Assembly: GCF_015711645.1 (NCBI RefSeq)
Contig: NZ_JABTEX010000003.1
Span: forward strand, 558,001-622,000
Direction: 5' to 3'
DNA length: 64,000 nucleotides
Origin: Planomonospora sp. ID82291
GTDB taxonomy: Bacteria; Actinomycetota; Actinomycetes; Streptosporangiales; Streptosporangiaceae
A program made the translations under genes and the position numbers. Positions 9,418 to 17,662 of this stretch are shown one piece after another (position 1 is the first letter of the stretch; every line of letters begins with the position of its first letter). The notes below the pieces were generated by a model. That model saw only the letters and a program-made list of their open reading frames with translations. It did no database searches and was not told where the DNA came from.

Positions 9418-11181
9418 CTACAGGTACTGGCCGGTGTTGGCCACCGTGTCGATGGACCGGCCGGCCTCGGTGCCCTGCTTGCCGGAGACCAGGGTGCGGA
9501 TGTAGACGATCCGCTCGCCCTTCTTTCCGGAGATGCGGGCCCAGTCGTCGGGGTTGGTGGTGTTGGGCAGGTCCTCGTTCTCGGAGAACTCGTCCACGCA
9601 GGCGGCCAGCAGGTGGCTGATCCGCAGACCCTTCTGCTGGGTCTCCAGGAACTGCTTGATCGCCATCTTCTTGGCCCGGTCGACGATGTTCTGGATCATC
9701 GCGCCGGAGTTGAAGTCCTTGAAGTACAGGACCTCCTTGTCACCGTTGGCGTAGGTGACCTCCAGGAAGCGGTTCTCCTCGCTCTCGGTGTACATCCGCT
9801 CGACCACCCGCTGGATCATGCCCGCGATGGTTCCCTCCCGGCTGCCGCCGTGCTCGGAGAGGTCCTCGGGGTGGAGCGGGAGCTCCGCCGTGAGGTACTT
9901 CGAGAAGATGTCCTTGGCCGCCTCGGCGTCCGGCCGCTCGATCTTGATCTTGACGTCCAGGCGGCCGGGCCGCAGGATCGCCGGGTCGATCATGTCCTCG
10001 CGGTTGGAGGCGCCGATGACGATGACGTTCTCCAGGCCCTCGACTCCGTCGATCTCGGAGAGGAGCTGGGGGACGATCGTGTTCTCGACGTCGGAGGAGA
10101 CGCCCGAGCCGCGGGTCCGGAAGATCGAGTCCATCTCGTCGAAGAACACGATCACCGGGGTGCCCTCGGAGGCCTTCTCGCGGGCCCGCTGGAAGACCAG
10201 GCGGATGTGCCGCTCGGTCTCGCCGACGTACTTGTTGAGGAGCTCGGGACCCTTGATGTTGAGGAAGAAGCTCTTGCCGGACTGGCCGGTCTTCTCCGCC
10301 ACCTGCTTGGCCAGGGAGTTGGCCACGGCCTTGGCGATGAGCGTCTTGCCGCAGCCGGGCGGGCCGTACAGCAGCACGCCCTTGGGCGGGCGGAGCCGGT
10401 GCTCGCGGAAGAGGTCGGCGTGCAGGTAGGGCAGCTCGATCGCGTCCCTGATCTGCTCGATCTGCCGCATGAGCCCGCCGATCTCCTCGTAGGAGATGTC
10501 GGGCACCTCCTCCAGGACCAGCTCCTCGACCTCGGACTTGGGGATGCGCTCGTAGACGTAGCCCGAGCGCGGCTCCAGCAGCAGGGAGTCGCCGGCCCGG
10601 ATCGGCTGGTCGAGCAGCGACTCGGCCAGCTTCACCACCCGCTCCTCGTCGGCGTGCGAGATGACCAGTGCGCGCCGGCCGTCCTCCAGGAGCTCCTTGA
10701 GCATCACGATCTCGCCGATGTCCTCGAAGCCCAGGGCCTCGACGACGTTGAGCGCCTCGTTGAGCATGACCTCCTGGCCGCGCTTCAGCTGCTCGGCGTC
10801 CACCGCCGGGCTGACGTTCACGCGGAGCTTGCGCCCGCCGGTGAAGACCTCCACCGTGCCGTCGTCCCTGGCCTCCAGGAAGACACCGAACCCGGACGGC
10901 GGCTGCGCCAGCCGGTCGACCTCCTCCTTGAGCGCGACGATCTGGTCCCGGGCCTCCTTGATGGTCGCGACCAGCCGCTCGTTGTGGCCGGTGACGGCCG
11001 CTAGTTTCGCCTGTGCCTCGTGGAGATGCTCTTCGAGGACCCTGGCCTGCCGGGGAGACTCCGTCAGCTTCCGACGCAGCGCGGTGATCTCCTCCTGCAG
11101 GAAGGCGACCTGTGTTGTGAGGTCGGCGACCTCCCGTTCGCGCTGCGCGGCTCGAGCCTCAGCGTCGTCGCGAGCTGCCAC
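9418..11181 (-). CDS. arc: Proteasomal AAA+ ATPase ARC/Mpa
   Basis: A 587-residue ring-forming ATPase that binds pupylated proteins, unfolds them and feeds them to the 20S proteasome. It has an N-terminal coiled coil (about residues 5-95, the Pup-binding arm), then OB-fold domains, Walker A GPPGCGKT (about 271-278), Walker [11 protein letters not shown] and the arginine-finger region ILRPGRLD. The C-terminus is GQYL, the conserved tail that docks in the proteasome alpha ring. This implies a 20S proteasome elsewhere in the genome. The GTG start has an unusually strong Shine-Dalgarno, GGAAGGAGGTGA. The upstream gap (11182-11455) is AT-rich for this genome and is the likely promoter. Confidence 0.97.
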   Translation of the reverse strand: MAARDDAEARAAQREREVADLTTQVAFLQEEITALRRKLTESPRQARVLEEHLHEAQAKLAAVTGHNERLVATIKEARDQIVALKEEVDRLAQPPSGFGVFLEARDDGTVEVFTGGRKLRVNVSPAVDAEQLKRGQEVMLNEALNVVEALGFEDIGEIVMLKELLEDGRRALVISHADEERVVKLAESLLDQPIRAGDSLLLEPRSGYVYERIPKSEVEELVLEEVPDISYEEIGGLMRQIEQIRDAIELPYLHADLFREHRLRPPKGVLLYGPPGCGKTLIAKAVANSLAKQVAEKTGQSGKSFFLNIKGPELLNKYVGETERHIRLVFQRAREKASEGTPVIVFFDEMDSIFRTRGSGVSSDVENTIVPQLLSEIDGVEGLENVIVIGASNREDMIDPAILRPGRLDVKIKIERPDAEAAKDIFSKYLTAELPLHPEDLSEHGGSREGTIAGMIQRVVERMYTESEENRFLEVTYANGDKEVLYFKDFNSGAMIQNIVDRAKKMAIKQFLETQQKGLRISHLLAACVDEFSENEDLPNTTNPDDWARISGKKGERIVYIRTLVSGKQGTEAGRSIDTVANTGQYL

Positions 11182-11455
11182 GCCGTCACCTCCTTCCCAG
11201 TCGAGACCGACTACTCAAGACCCTACCCATCTGGGGGCTGTCCGTTACCTGGCCGGGCGGTATTCGTATGACTACATTAAGTGCACAGTGATTAATCCCT
11301 TATATAGCGTTTAGCGCTGTCAGCATAAGAACACGTCACTCTGTTCCCGTGTCATGCCCGGCGTCCGTTGTGGCCTAATCGTCATGTGGTGGAGATCACG
11401 GCCGGGAGCACGGAGGACGGCGCGGAGCAGGGCCGGGAGAGGCGCGCGGCGCGGG

Positions 11456-12322
11456 TCACGGCGTGGTCGTGGACTCCTCGCCATACGCCCCCTTCGCCGG
11501 CCGCCTGCGCCGGGGTGGTGGTGTCACCCCGTCCGCCATGCGACGGGCCGTGACGAGGAAACCGGTGTGGCCGACCATCCGGTGGTCGGGCCGTACGGCG
11601 AGCCCTTCGACGTGCCAGTCGCGAACCAGGGTCTCCCACGCATGGGGCTCGGTGAAACTTCCATGTTCCCGCAAAGTTTCGACCGTGCGGGAGAGCTGGG
11701 TGGTCGTCGCCACGTAGCAGCAGACGACGCCGCCCGGCGTGAGGGCCTTGGCCGCCGCGTCCACGCACTCCCACGGGGCGAGCATGTCCAGGATGACCCG
11801 GTCGACGTCGCTCTCGTCGAGCGAGCCGACGAAGTCGCCCACGACCAGGCGCCACTGGTCCATCGGCCCGCCGTAGAACTTCTCCACGTTCTTCGTGGCG
11901 ACCTCGGCGAAGTCCTCGCGGCGCTCGTAGGAGGTGACCTTCCCCTCCGGGCCGACCGCGCGCAGCAGGAAGCAGGTCAGGGCGCCGGAGCCGACGCCGG
12001 CCTCGACCACGCGGGCGCCCGGGAAGACGTCGGCCATCGCGACGATCTGCGCGGAGTCCTTGGGGTAGATGACCGCCGCGCCGCGCGGCATGGAGAGCGT
12101 GTAGTCCGACAGCAGGTGGCGGAAGGCGAGGTACTGCGTGCCGCCGGAGGAGCGGACCACCGAGCCCTCGGGCCGCCCGATCAGGTCGCTGTGCGGGATG
12201 AACCCCTTGTGCGTGTGGAAGACCCCGTCCTCCTTCAGCGTCACCGTGTGGCGCTTGTTCTTGGGGTCGGTGAGCTGAACCTGATCCCCGGCCTGAAACG
12301 GCCCATGCCTGCGAAAACCCAT
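11456..12322 (-). CDS. trmI: tRNA (adenine-N1)-methyltransferase TrmI
   Basis: A 288-residue SAM-dependent methyltransferase that makes m1A58 in the T-loop of tRNAs. The N-terminal small domain is followed by the Rossmann SAM motif VVEAGVGSGALTCFLL (about residues 103-118) and DRVILDMLAPWE, typical of TrmI. It precedes arc on the same strand, the usual actinobacterial order. The ATG at 12322 matches the family N-terminus (MGFRRHGPFQAGDQV). The tail (about residues 265-288) is Arg/Pro-rich. Confidence 0.92.
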   Translation of the reverse strand: MGFRRHGPFQAGDQVQLTDPKNKRHTVTLKEDGVFHTHKGFIPHSDLIGRPEGSVVRSSGGTQYLAFRHLLSDYTLSMPRGAAVIYPKDSAQIVAMADVFPGARVVEAGVGSGALTCFLLRAVGPEGKVTSYERREDFAEVATKNVEKFYGGPMDQWRLVVGDFVGSLDESDVDRVILDMLAPWECVDAAAKALTPGGVVCCYVATTTQLSRTVETLREHGSFTEPHAWETLVRDWHVEGLAVRPDHRMVGHTGFLVTARRMADGVTPPPRRRRPAKGAYGEESTTTP

Positions 12323-12454
12323 GCCCGCAAGGGTATCGGCGCGCGGGCCGTGGCCGGGTCCGGCCGGGACCCGCCGGACGGCGCGCGGACCGGGACCGGG
12401 CCCGCCGGGGAAACCGGTTGGCCCCGTCTCCCCGGCACCTGATAGCACTGGAGG

Positions 12455-13585
12455 GTGTTCACCCGAGACGTGATCCCCGCCGGGCCCGTGATCCTGCGCG
12501 GACTCGTCGGCTCCGACGCCGAGCCGATGGTCCGCGCCTGCGCCGACCCCGAGATCATACGGTTCATCCCCACCGTGCCCGTCCCCTACGGCAGGGACGA
12601 CGCCGTCCAGTACCTCACGCTGGCCGAACGGCTCTGGGAGGCGGGCGGCGCGTCCTTCGCCGTCGCCGACCCCGCCACCGGCGAGTGGCTGGGCAACATC
12701 GGCCTCAAGGCGCTCGACCCGCGCGGCAACGGCGAGATCGGCTACCTGATCGCGCCCTGGGCCCGGGGCCGGGGGGTGGCCACGGCCGCCACCCGGGCGC
12801 TGACCGGGTGGGCCTTCGCCCGCGGGGTGGACCGCATGGAGCTGTTGGCCGACGTGGAGAACCTGGCCAGCCAGCGGGTGGCGCTCGCCTCCGGCTTCCG
12901 CTACGAGGGCGTCCAGCGCGCGGCCGAGGCCCGGCGCGACGGCACCCGCGGCGACCTGGTGTCGTTCGCCCGGCTGAGCACCGACTCCGGTGAGCGGACG
13001 CCCCCGTACCTGCCGCCCTTCCCCGGCGGGTCGCTGACCGACGGCGCGGTACGGCTGACGCCGCTGACCACCGAGGACGCCGACGACTACCACGCGCTGC
13101 AGACCCTGCCCGACACCGTGGCGCACCACGTCCCGCCGGAGCCCCTCGATCCGGAGGAGAGCGAGGCGTTCTGCCGCGAGGCGGGCATGCACTGGCTCAC
13201 GGGCACCCGGGTGGAGGCCGCCATCCGCGACGCCGCCGACGGCGCGTTCGCCGGGCACGTCCAGCTCGGCAACATCGTCCCGCCGCTGGGCCAGGCCATG
13301 GTCGGCTACAGCATGCTGCCGGAGTTCCGCGGCCGGGGGTTCGCCACCCGCGCGGTGGAGCTGCTGGTCGGCTGGGCCTTCACGCACACCCCGGTGGCCC
13401 GCGTGGTGGCCGGCACCGCGCCGGACAACACCGCCTCGCAGCGCGTGCTGGAGAAGGCGGGCTTCGCGCGGGAGGCGCTGCTGCACGGGCTGCTGCCCGC
13501 CCCGGACGGCAGCCGCCGCGACGACCTCCAGTGGTACCGGCTGCGTCCCCGGCAGTCCCCGGCAGTCCCCAGTAGTCCCCAGTAG
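12455..13585 (+). CDS. Tandem-domain GNAT N-acetyltransferase
   Basis: A 376-residue protein with two GNAT domains of the RimJ/RimL type. The first (about residues 10-175) has the acetyl-CoA loop ARGRGVATAATRAL; the second (about 193-360) has FRGRGFATRAVELL. Such tandem proteins often have one inactive half, but both loops here look intact. GTG 12455 is used; GTG 12470 is a possible shorter start with a better-spaced GGAGGG. The last codons run into a 10-bp tandem repeat array that supplies the stop. The substrate is unknown. Confidence 0.85.
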   Translation: MFTRDVIPAGPVILRGLVGSDAEPMVRACADPEIIRFIPTVPVPYGRDDAVQYLTLAERLWEAGGASFAVADPATGEWLGNIGLKALDPRGNGEIGYLIAPWARGRGVATAATRALTGWAFARGVDRMELLADVENLASQRVALASGFRYEGVQRAAEARRDGTRGDLVSFARLSTDSGERTPPYLPPFPGGSLTDGAVRLTPLTTEDADDYHALQTLPDTVAHHVPPEPLDPEESEAFCREAGMHWLTGTRVEAAIRDAADGAFAGHVQLGNIVPPLGQAMVGYSMLPEFRGRGFATRAVELLVGWAFTHTPVARVVAGTAPDNTASQRVLEKAGFAREALLHGLLPAPDGSRRDDLQWYRLRPRQSPAVPSSPQ

Positions 13586-13620
13586 TCCCCAGTAGTCCCC
13601 AGTAGTCCCCAGTAGTCCCC
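13551..13620. repeat. Tandem 10-bp repeat (7 units)
   Basis: Two GGCAGTCCCC units are followed by five AGTAGTCCCC units. The array spans the stop codon (TAG at 13583-13585) of the double GNAT gene. The remainder of the 327-bp gap to the next gene shows no gene. Confidence 0.95.
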
Positions 13621-13912
13621 GGCAGCCCTCCGGCGGCCCGCTCCCGGTGACGCGGGCCGCGCCCGCCGTCCTCTCCGGCGGCCCGCCCGCGGTCTCCGGG
13701 ACCCTCCTGTCGCCGCCGACCGCCTCCAGGGGCTCCTCCCGGTCACCGGGTTCACCGGCTCCCCTGGCGGCACCGGGGATTCGCCCGTCCCATTCACCCC
13801 ATATGAGTCATCAAGGGCTGGTCAAGCCGTGTTCTGGGGGTGATACTCCGAATCGCTACCCCGCCCGCCGCCCCGGCGCGGGCACCCGGCTCCACGAAGA
13901 GAGGGGAAAGGG

Positions 13913-14455
13913 ATGAGCACCATCCAGCAGATCGGGCCGGCCGCCGGCTCCGTCCTTCCGCACGGCGGGTCCGGAGACCGCCTGCGCGGTCTGATCGAGT
14001 CCTTCGCCGGGCCCGGCGAGGGTCGTCTCGTCGAGCAGGTGGTGGCGACCGCCGCGGCGGTGTGCTCGGCCGGCTACGCCGGGCTGGTCGAGGTCGACCC
14101 GGTGGCGGAGCGCGCCCGGCCGGTCCACGTGCACGCGCCGCCCGGCGACCCGCTGGCGGTCCGGCGGTGGCTGCGCGACGGCACGGTGCTCACGACCCTG
14201 GCGGCCCGCTCCGACCCGCTCCGCCTGCCCCGGGAGGAGCGCACGGGCCAGCCCGGGTTCCTGGCCGTCCCGGTGCCGCTGGCCTCCCGGGGCCAGGCGT
14301 ACCTGTGGGTGGCCGGGCGAGGCTTCGACCACCGGGACGAGGACCTGCTGGTGCGCTTCGCGACCGCCGCCGGGCGCGCGATGGAGGCGGCCCAGGGATT
14401 CGCGGCCGCCGTCCGGATGCTCCGCTCGGTGCACGCGTTCACCCGGCTCTCCTGA
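13913..14455 (+). CDS. GAF-domain-like protein
   Basis: A 180-residue soluble protein. Residues 35-165 have the look of a GAF domain (an alternating helix/strand pattern ending HRDEDLLVRFATAAGRAMEAA, as in bacterial GAF sensors), with no output domain attached. It may bind a small ligand and act through a partner. The ATG at 13913 follows GAGAGGGG. It is convergent with the aminotransferase gene, leaving a 17-bp gap. Confidence 0.6.
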   Translation: MSTIQQIGPAAGSVLPHGGSGDRLRGLIESFAGPGEGRLVEQVVATAAAVCSAGYAGLVEVDPVAERARPVHVHAPPGDPLAVRRWLRDGTVLTTLAARSDPLRLPREERTGQPGFLAVPVPLASRGQAYLWVAGRGFDHRDEDLLVRFATAAGRAMEAAQGFAAAVRMLRSVHAFTRLS

Positions 14456-14472
14456 CGGCCGGGAGGCGGCGC

Positions 14473-15708
14473 TCAGTCCGCGCCGAACCTCGCCCTGAGC
14501 TTGGCGAACGCCGCGTCGGTGCCCTGCAGGGCCCGGTCGATGTCCGCGTCGGTGTGGGCGGCCGAGACGAACCAGTTGTGCCAGGGGTGGAGGTAGACGC
14601 CCTCCTCCAGGCAGGCCGAGGACCAGAACATGCCCTTCTCCAGGGTCGCGTCGCCCGCGAAGGAGAGCCACGGGATCTGGACCGGGCCGGTCTGGTTGAC
14701 CGTGAAGCCGTGGGCGGCGGCCTGCGCGGCCAGGCCGTCCCGCAGCCGGGTGCCGGCCCGCTCCATCAGCGCGACGCCGTCGATGGCGTGCAGGGTCTCG
14801 ATGGTCGCCTTCGCGGCGGCCATCGGGGCGGCGTTGAACCAGAACGAGCCGGTCGAGTAGATCGTCTGGGCGGCGTCCCGCAGGGCGTCCACCCCGGTGA
14901 CGGCCGCGATCGGGTGGCCGTTGGCCATGGCCTTGCTGAAGGCGTACAGGTCGGGGCGGACGCCCAGGGGCTCCCAGGAGCCGCCGAGGTCCAGCCGCCA
15001 GCCGCCGCGCACGTCGTCGACGACCAGGGCGGCGCCGAGCCGGTCGGCCAGCGCCCGCAGTCCGCGGGCGAACTCCGGCGCGGCGAGCTCCTGGTCCTCG
15101 AAGGAGTCGTGCTTGAACGGCGTGACGATGATCGCGGCGACGTCGGAGCCGTCCGGCCCCTCGGCCCGCGCCGCGGCGGCCTCGGCACTGGCCGGGTCGT
15201 TGTAGGTGTACTCGACCAGGTCGGCCCGGTCGGCGGGGGTGGTGCCCGCCGTACTCGGCGTGCACCAGGGGTCGGCCCCGTGGTAGGAGCCGTGGGCGAC
15301 GAGGACCTTGGCCCGGCCGGTGGCCGCGCGGGCCACCATCAGCGCCTGGGTGGTGGCGTCGGTGCCGTTCTTGGAGAACATCACCCAGTCGGCCTGCGGA
15401 ATGGTCTCCACCATCAGCTCGGCGAGCTCCACGTAGACCGGGCCGGGGCCGTTGAGGCAGTCGCCCTCGGCGAGCCGGGCCGCCACGGCGGCCTCCACGG
15501 CCGGGTGGCGGTGGCCGAGGATGATGGGCCCCCAGGAGCACATCAGGTCGACGTACTCCCGGCCGTCGGCGTCGAACTGGCGGCAGCCCTCGCCGCGCAC
15601 GAAGAACTGCGGGTACCCGGAACCGTGCAGGGCCGCGTTGAGGTGGCCGTACATGCCGCCGGGCACGACCCGGGCGGCCCGTTCACGGAGCTTCGCGTCG
15701 ATCGACAT
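14473..15708 (-). CDS. Class-III PLP aminotransferase (GSA-aminomutase-like)
   Basis: A protein of about 411 residues related to glutamate-1-semialdehyde 2,1-aminomutase. It shows the PLP-lysine loop AFSKAMANGHP, the cofactor-ring Asp in VVDDVRGG (family usually DEV), and NGTDATTQALMVARAATGR for phosphate binding. The start at ATG 15708 gives a 12-nt gap to GAAAGGG; ATG 15720 is in frame but touches the Shine-Dalgarno. It lies directly behind a PfkB kinase with a gap of about 20 nt, so the two probably act on one pathway. A housekeeping heme role is unlikely in this context. Confidence 0.8.
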   Translation of the reverse strand: MSIDAKLRERAARVVPGGMYGHLNAALHGSGYPQFFVRGEGCRQFDADGREYVDLMCSWGPIILGHRHPAVEAAVAARLAEGDCLNGPGPVYVELAELMVETIPQADWVMFSKNGTDATTQALMVARAATGRAKVLVAHGSYHGADPWCTPSTAGTTPADRADLVEYTYNDPASAEAAAARAEGPDGSDVAAIIVTPFKHDSFEDQELAAPEFARGLRALADRLGAALVVDDVRGGWRLDLGGSWEPLGVRPDLYAFSKAMANGHPIAAVTGVDALRDAAQTIYSTGSFWFNAAPMAAAKATIETLHAIDGVALMERAGTRLRDGLAAQAAAHGFTVNQTGPVQIPWLSFAGDATLEKGMFWSSACLEEGVYLHPWHNWFVSAAHTDADIDRALQGTDAAFAKLRARFGAD

Positions 15709-15730
15709 CTCAGGAAACATCCCTTTCGCG

Positions 15731-16648
15731 TCAGAACCGGGGCAGGTCGAGCCCGCCGAGATCGTCGAGGCCCGCGTCGGAGCCCAGGCCGCCGGCGACC
15801 CGGGCGGCGACCGCGGTGCCGAGCCGGGCGGCGTCCAGGACCGCGCGCCCGCCGGCCAGTCCCGCGATGAACCCGGCGCAGTAGGCGTCGCCGCAGCCGG
15901 TGGTGTCGACCACCGCGACGTCGAGCGCGGGCAGCCGGACGGTCTCCGCGGCGGTGGCGACGAGGCTGCCCGCGCCGCCCAGCGTGACCAGCACCCCGCG
16001 CGGCCCCTCGGCCAGCAGCGCGGCGGCGGCCTCCTCGACCCCGGCCCGGCCGCTCATCATCAGCGCCTGCTCCTCGTTGGGCAGCACGTAGTCGATGTGC
16101 GGCAGGAAGACCTTCGCGCCGAGCACCAGGTCGGGCATGTTGGACAGCAGGTCCATCGTGACGACCGTCCCCGCCGCCCGCACCTCGTCCAGCAGGGCGA
16201 GGAAGGCGGGATCGTGCAGGCCCCAGGTCACGTCCATGCCGCCCAGGTGCAGGACCCGGGCCGCCCGCAGCCGCTCCGGGTCCACGTCGGCCGCCGACAG
16301 GCCCAGGTTGGCGCCGGGCACGTGGAAGGAGGGGCGTCCGCCGTCCGGGCGGATCGGCAGGATCGAGGCGGCGGTCTGCTCGCCGGGCCTGCGGACGATC
16401 CCGGCCACGTCCACCCCGTGCCGCCCCATCACCATCAGCAGGAAGTCGCCCAGCTCGTCGTCGCCGACCGCGCCGGCGGAGGCGACCGGGACGCCCAGCT
16501 TGGCCAGGTCGACGGCGGTGCCGGCCGCCGCGCCGGCCGCGGTGATGCGGATCTGCTCCAGCAGGTGGGTGTCCTGCCCCGCGGGGATGGACTCCACCGG
16601 CCGGGCCAGGACGTCCACGATGTGCACCCCGAGAGTGACGACGGCCAT
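15731..16648 (-). CDS. PfkB-family carbohydrate/nucleoside kinase
   Basis: A 305-residue ribokinase-type kinase. The catalytic-base motif is VDTTGCGDAYCAGF (family DTxGAGD; here Cys replaces Ala), and LGVPVASAGAVGDDELG matches the first PfkB signature. The ATG at 16648 follows GAGGAGGG. The gene is first in a two-gene operon with the aminotransferase. The substrate is not predictable. Confidence 0.85.
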   Translation of the reverse strand: MAVVTLGVHIVDVLARPVESIPAGQDTHLLEQIRITAAGAAAGTAVDLAKLGVPVASAGAVGDDELGDFLLMVMGRHGVDVAGIVRRPGEQTAASILPIRPDGGRPSFHVPGANLGLSAADVDPERLRAARVLHLGGMDVTWGLHDPAFLALLDEVRAAGTVVTMDLLSNMPDLVLGAKVFLPHIDYVLPNEEQALMMSGRAGVEEAAAALLAEGPRGVLVTLGGAGSLVATAAETVRLPALDVAVVDTTGCGDAYCAGFIAGLAGGRAVLDAARLGTAVAARVAGGLGSDAGLDDLGGLDLPRF

Positions 16649-16756
16649 GGCGAGCCCTCCTCATGTTTTGCGCGCCTGAGCGGATGATAGACGTCCTCCC
16701 GGACACGCTGTCAACGGATCCGCCGCCTCCGGTCCGCCCGCGGCCCGGCGCAGAGC

Positions 16757-17545
16757 TCAGGAGAGCAGGGCGTAGAGGCGGTCGGCCAGCCCTCTGGCCG
16801 TGGGCCGCCCGGCCGCGTCCCCGATGCAGGAGCCCACCAGGTCGGCCAGCTCCGGCTCCAGGTCGCCGCGGACCGCGGGCGGGGTGCTGTTGATCTTCCG
16901 CAGGGTCAGCAGCGGATCGTGGACGGGCAGCTCGCCGTAGAGCCCGGCGCCGGTCGCCGCCCAGTGGAGCGTCGCGCCGAGCGACCAGACGTCCCCGGCC
17001 GGCGTGGGCCGGTCCCCGCGCAGCAGCGCCGGGTCGGTGAACTCCACCGACCCGATCCCGCCCATCCCGGTCACCGTCGCGCCCGGCGCCAGCACCTGCG
17101 ACAGGCCCAGGTCGGACAGCTTGCCGCCGAGATCGGTGAGGAGCACGTTGCCGGGGGTGATGTCCCGGTGCACGATCCCCTCCTCGTGCAGCGCCTGCGC
17201 GGCGTGCGCGACGCAGGCGACGGCGCGCAGCGCCCGGTCCCGGGAGGGCGCCTCGGCCGGGCGGCCCAGCGACCCGCCGGGCAGGTACTCCATCGAGTAG
17301 TAGAACGCCCCGCCCTGCCGGCCCGCGTCGTAGAGCGTCACCAGGTACGGCGAGCGCACCGCGGCGAACGCCTTCAACTCCCGGGTGGCCCGCCGGAACG
17401 CGTCGGTCCCGGTCCCCCCCAGCACCTTCACCGCGACGAACTCGGCCTCCACCGGCAGCCGCGCCGGTCTCCGGGCGAGATAGAACTCGCCGTGGTTGCC
17501 CGCTCCCAGCGACCGGACGAACTCGTAGTCGGCGATGCCTTCCAC
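16757..17545 (-). CDS. Serine/threonine protein kinase
   Basis: A 262-residue soluble Hanks-type kinase with the glycine loop GAGNHGEFYLA, the ATP lysine in FVAVKVL, and the catalytic loop HRDITPGNVLL (canonical HRDLKPxN, with Lys replaced by Thr). Its metal loop is SDLGLS, DLG rather than DFG. No transmembrane or sensor domain follows. GTG 17545 is chosen because GGAGGGG lies 8 nt upstream; the frame is open to an ATG at 17638. It is divergent from a cation/proton antiporter, a plausible regulatory partner, though that is inference. Confidence 0.85.
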   Translation of the reverse strand: MEGIADYEFVRSLGAGNHGEFYLARRPARLPVEAEFVAVKVLGGTGTDAFRRATRELKAFAAVRSPYLVTLYDAGRQGGAFYYSMEYLPGGSLGRPAEAPSRDRALRAVACVAHAAQALHEEGIVHRDITPGNVLLTDLGGKLSDLGLSQVLAPGATVTGMGGIGSVEFTDPALLRGDRPTPAGDVWSLGATLHWAATGAGLYGELPVHDPLLTLRKINSTPPAVRGDLEPELADLVGSCIGDAAGRPTARGLADRLYALLS

Positions 17546-17662
17546 CGCTGTCTCCCCTCCATGCCCCGTCTCACGCGACCCTCGCGGCGACCTCCGCCAG
17601 ACGGTAACGTCGCCCTGGTCATTGTCGGGGCTTTTCATGACCTACGGGAAGCGTGCTCGCCT

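Noticed and set aside
14473-15708. hemL, the heme-pathway aminomutase
   Set aside because: It lacks heme neighbours and sits with a sugar-type kinase; the cofactor motif also differs.
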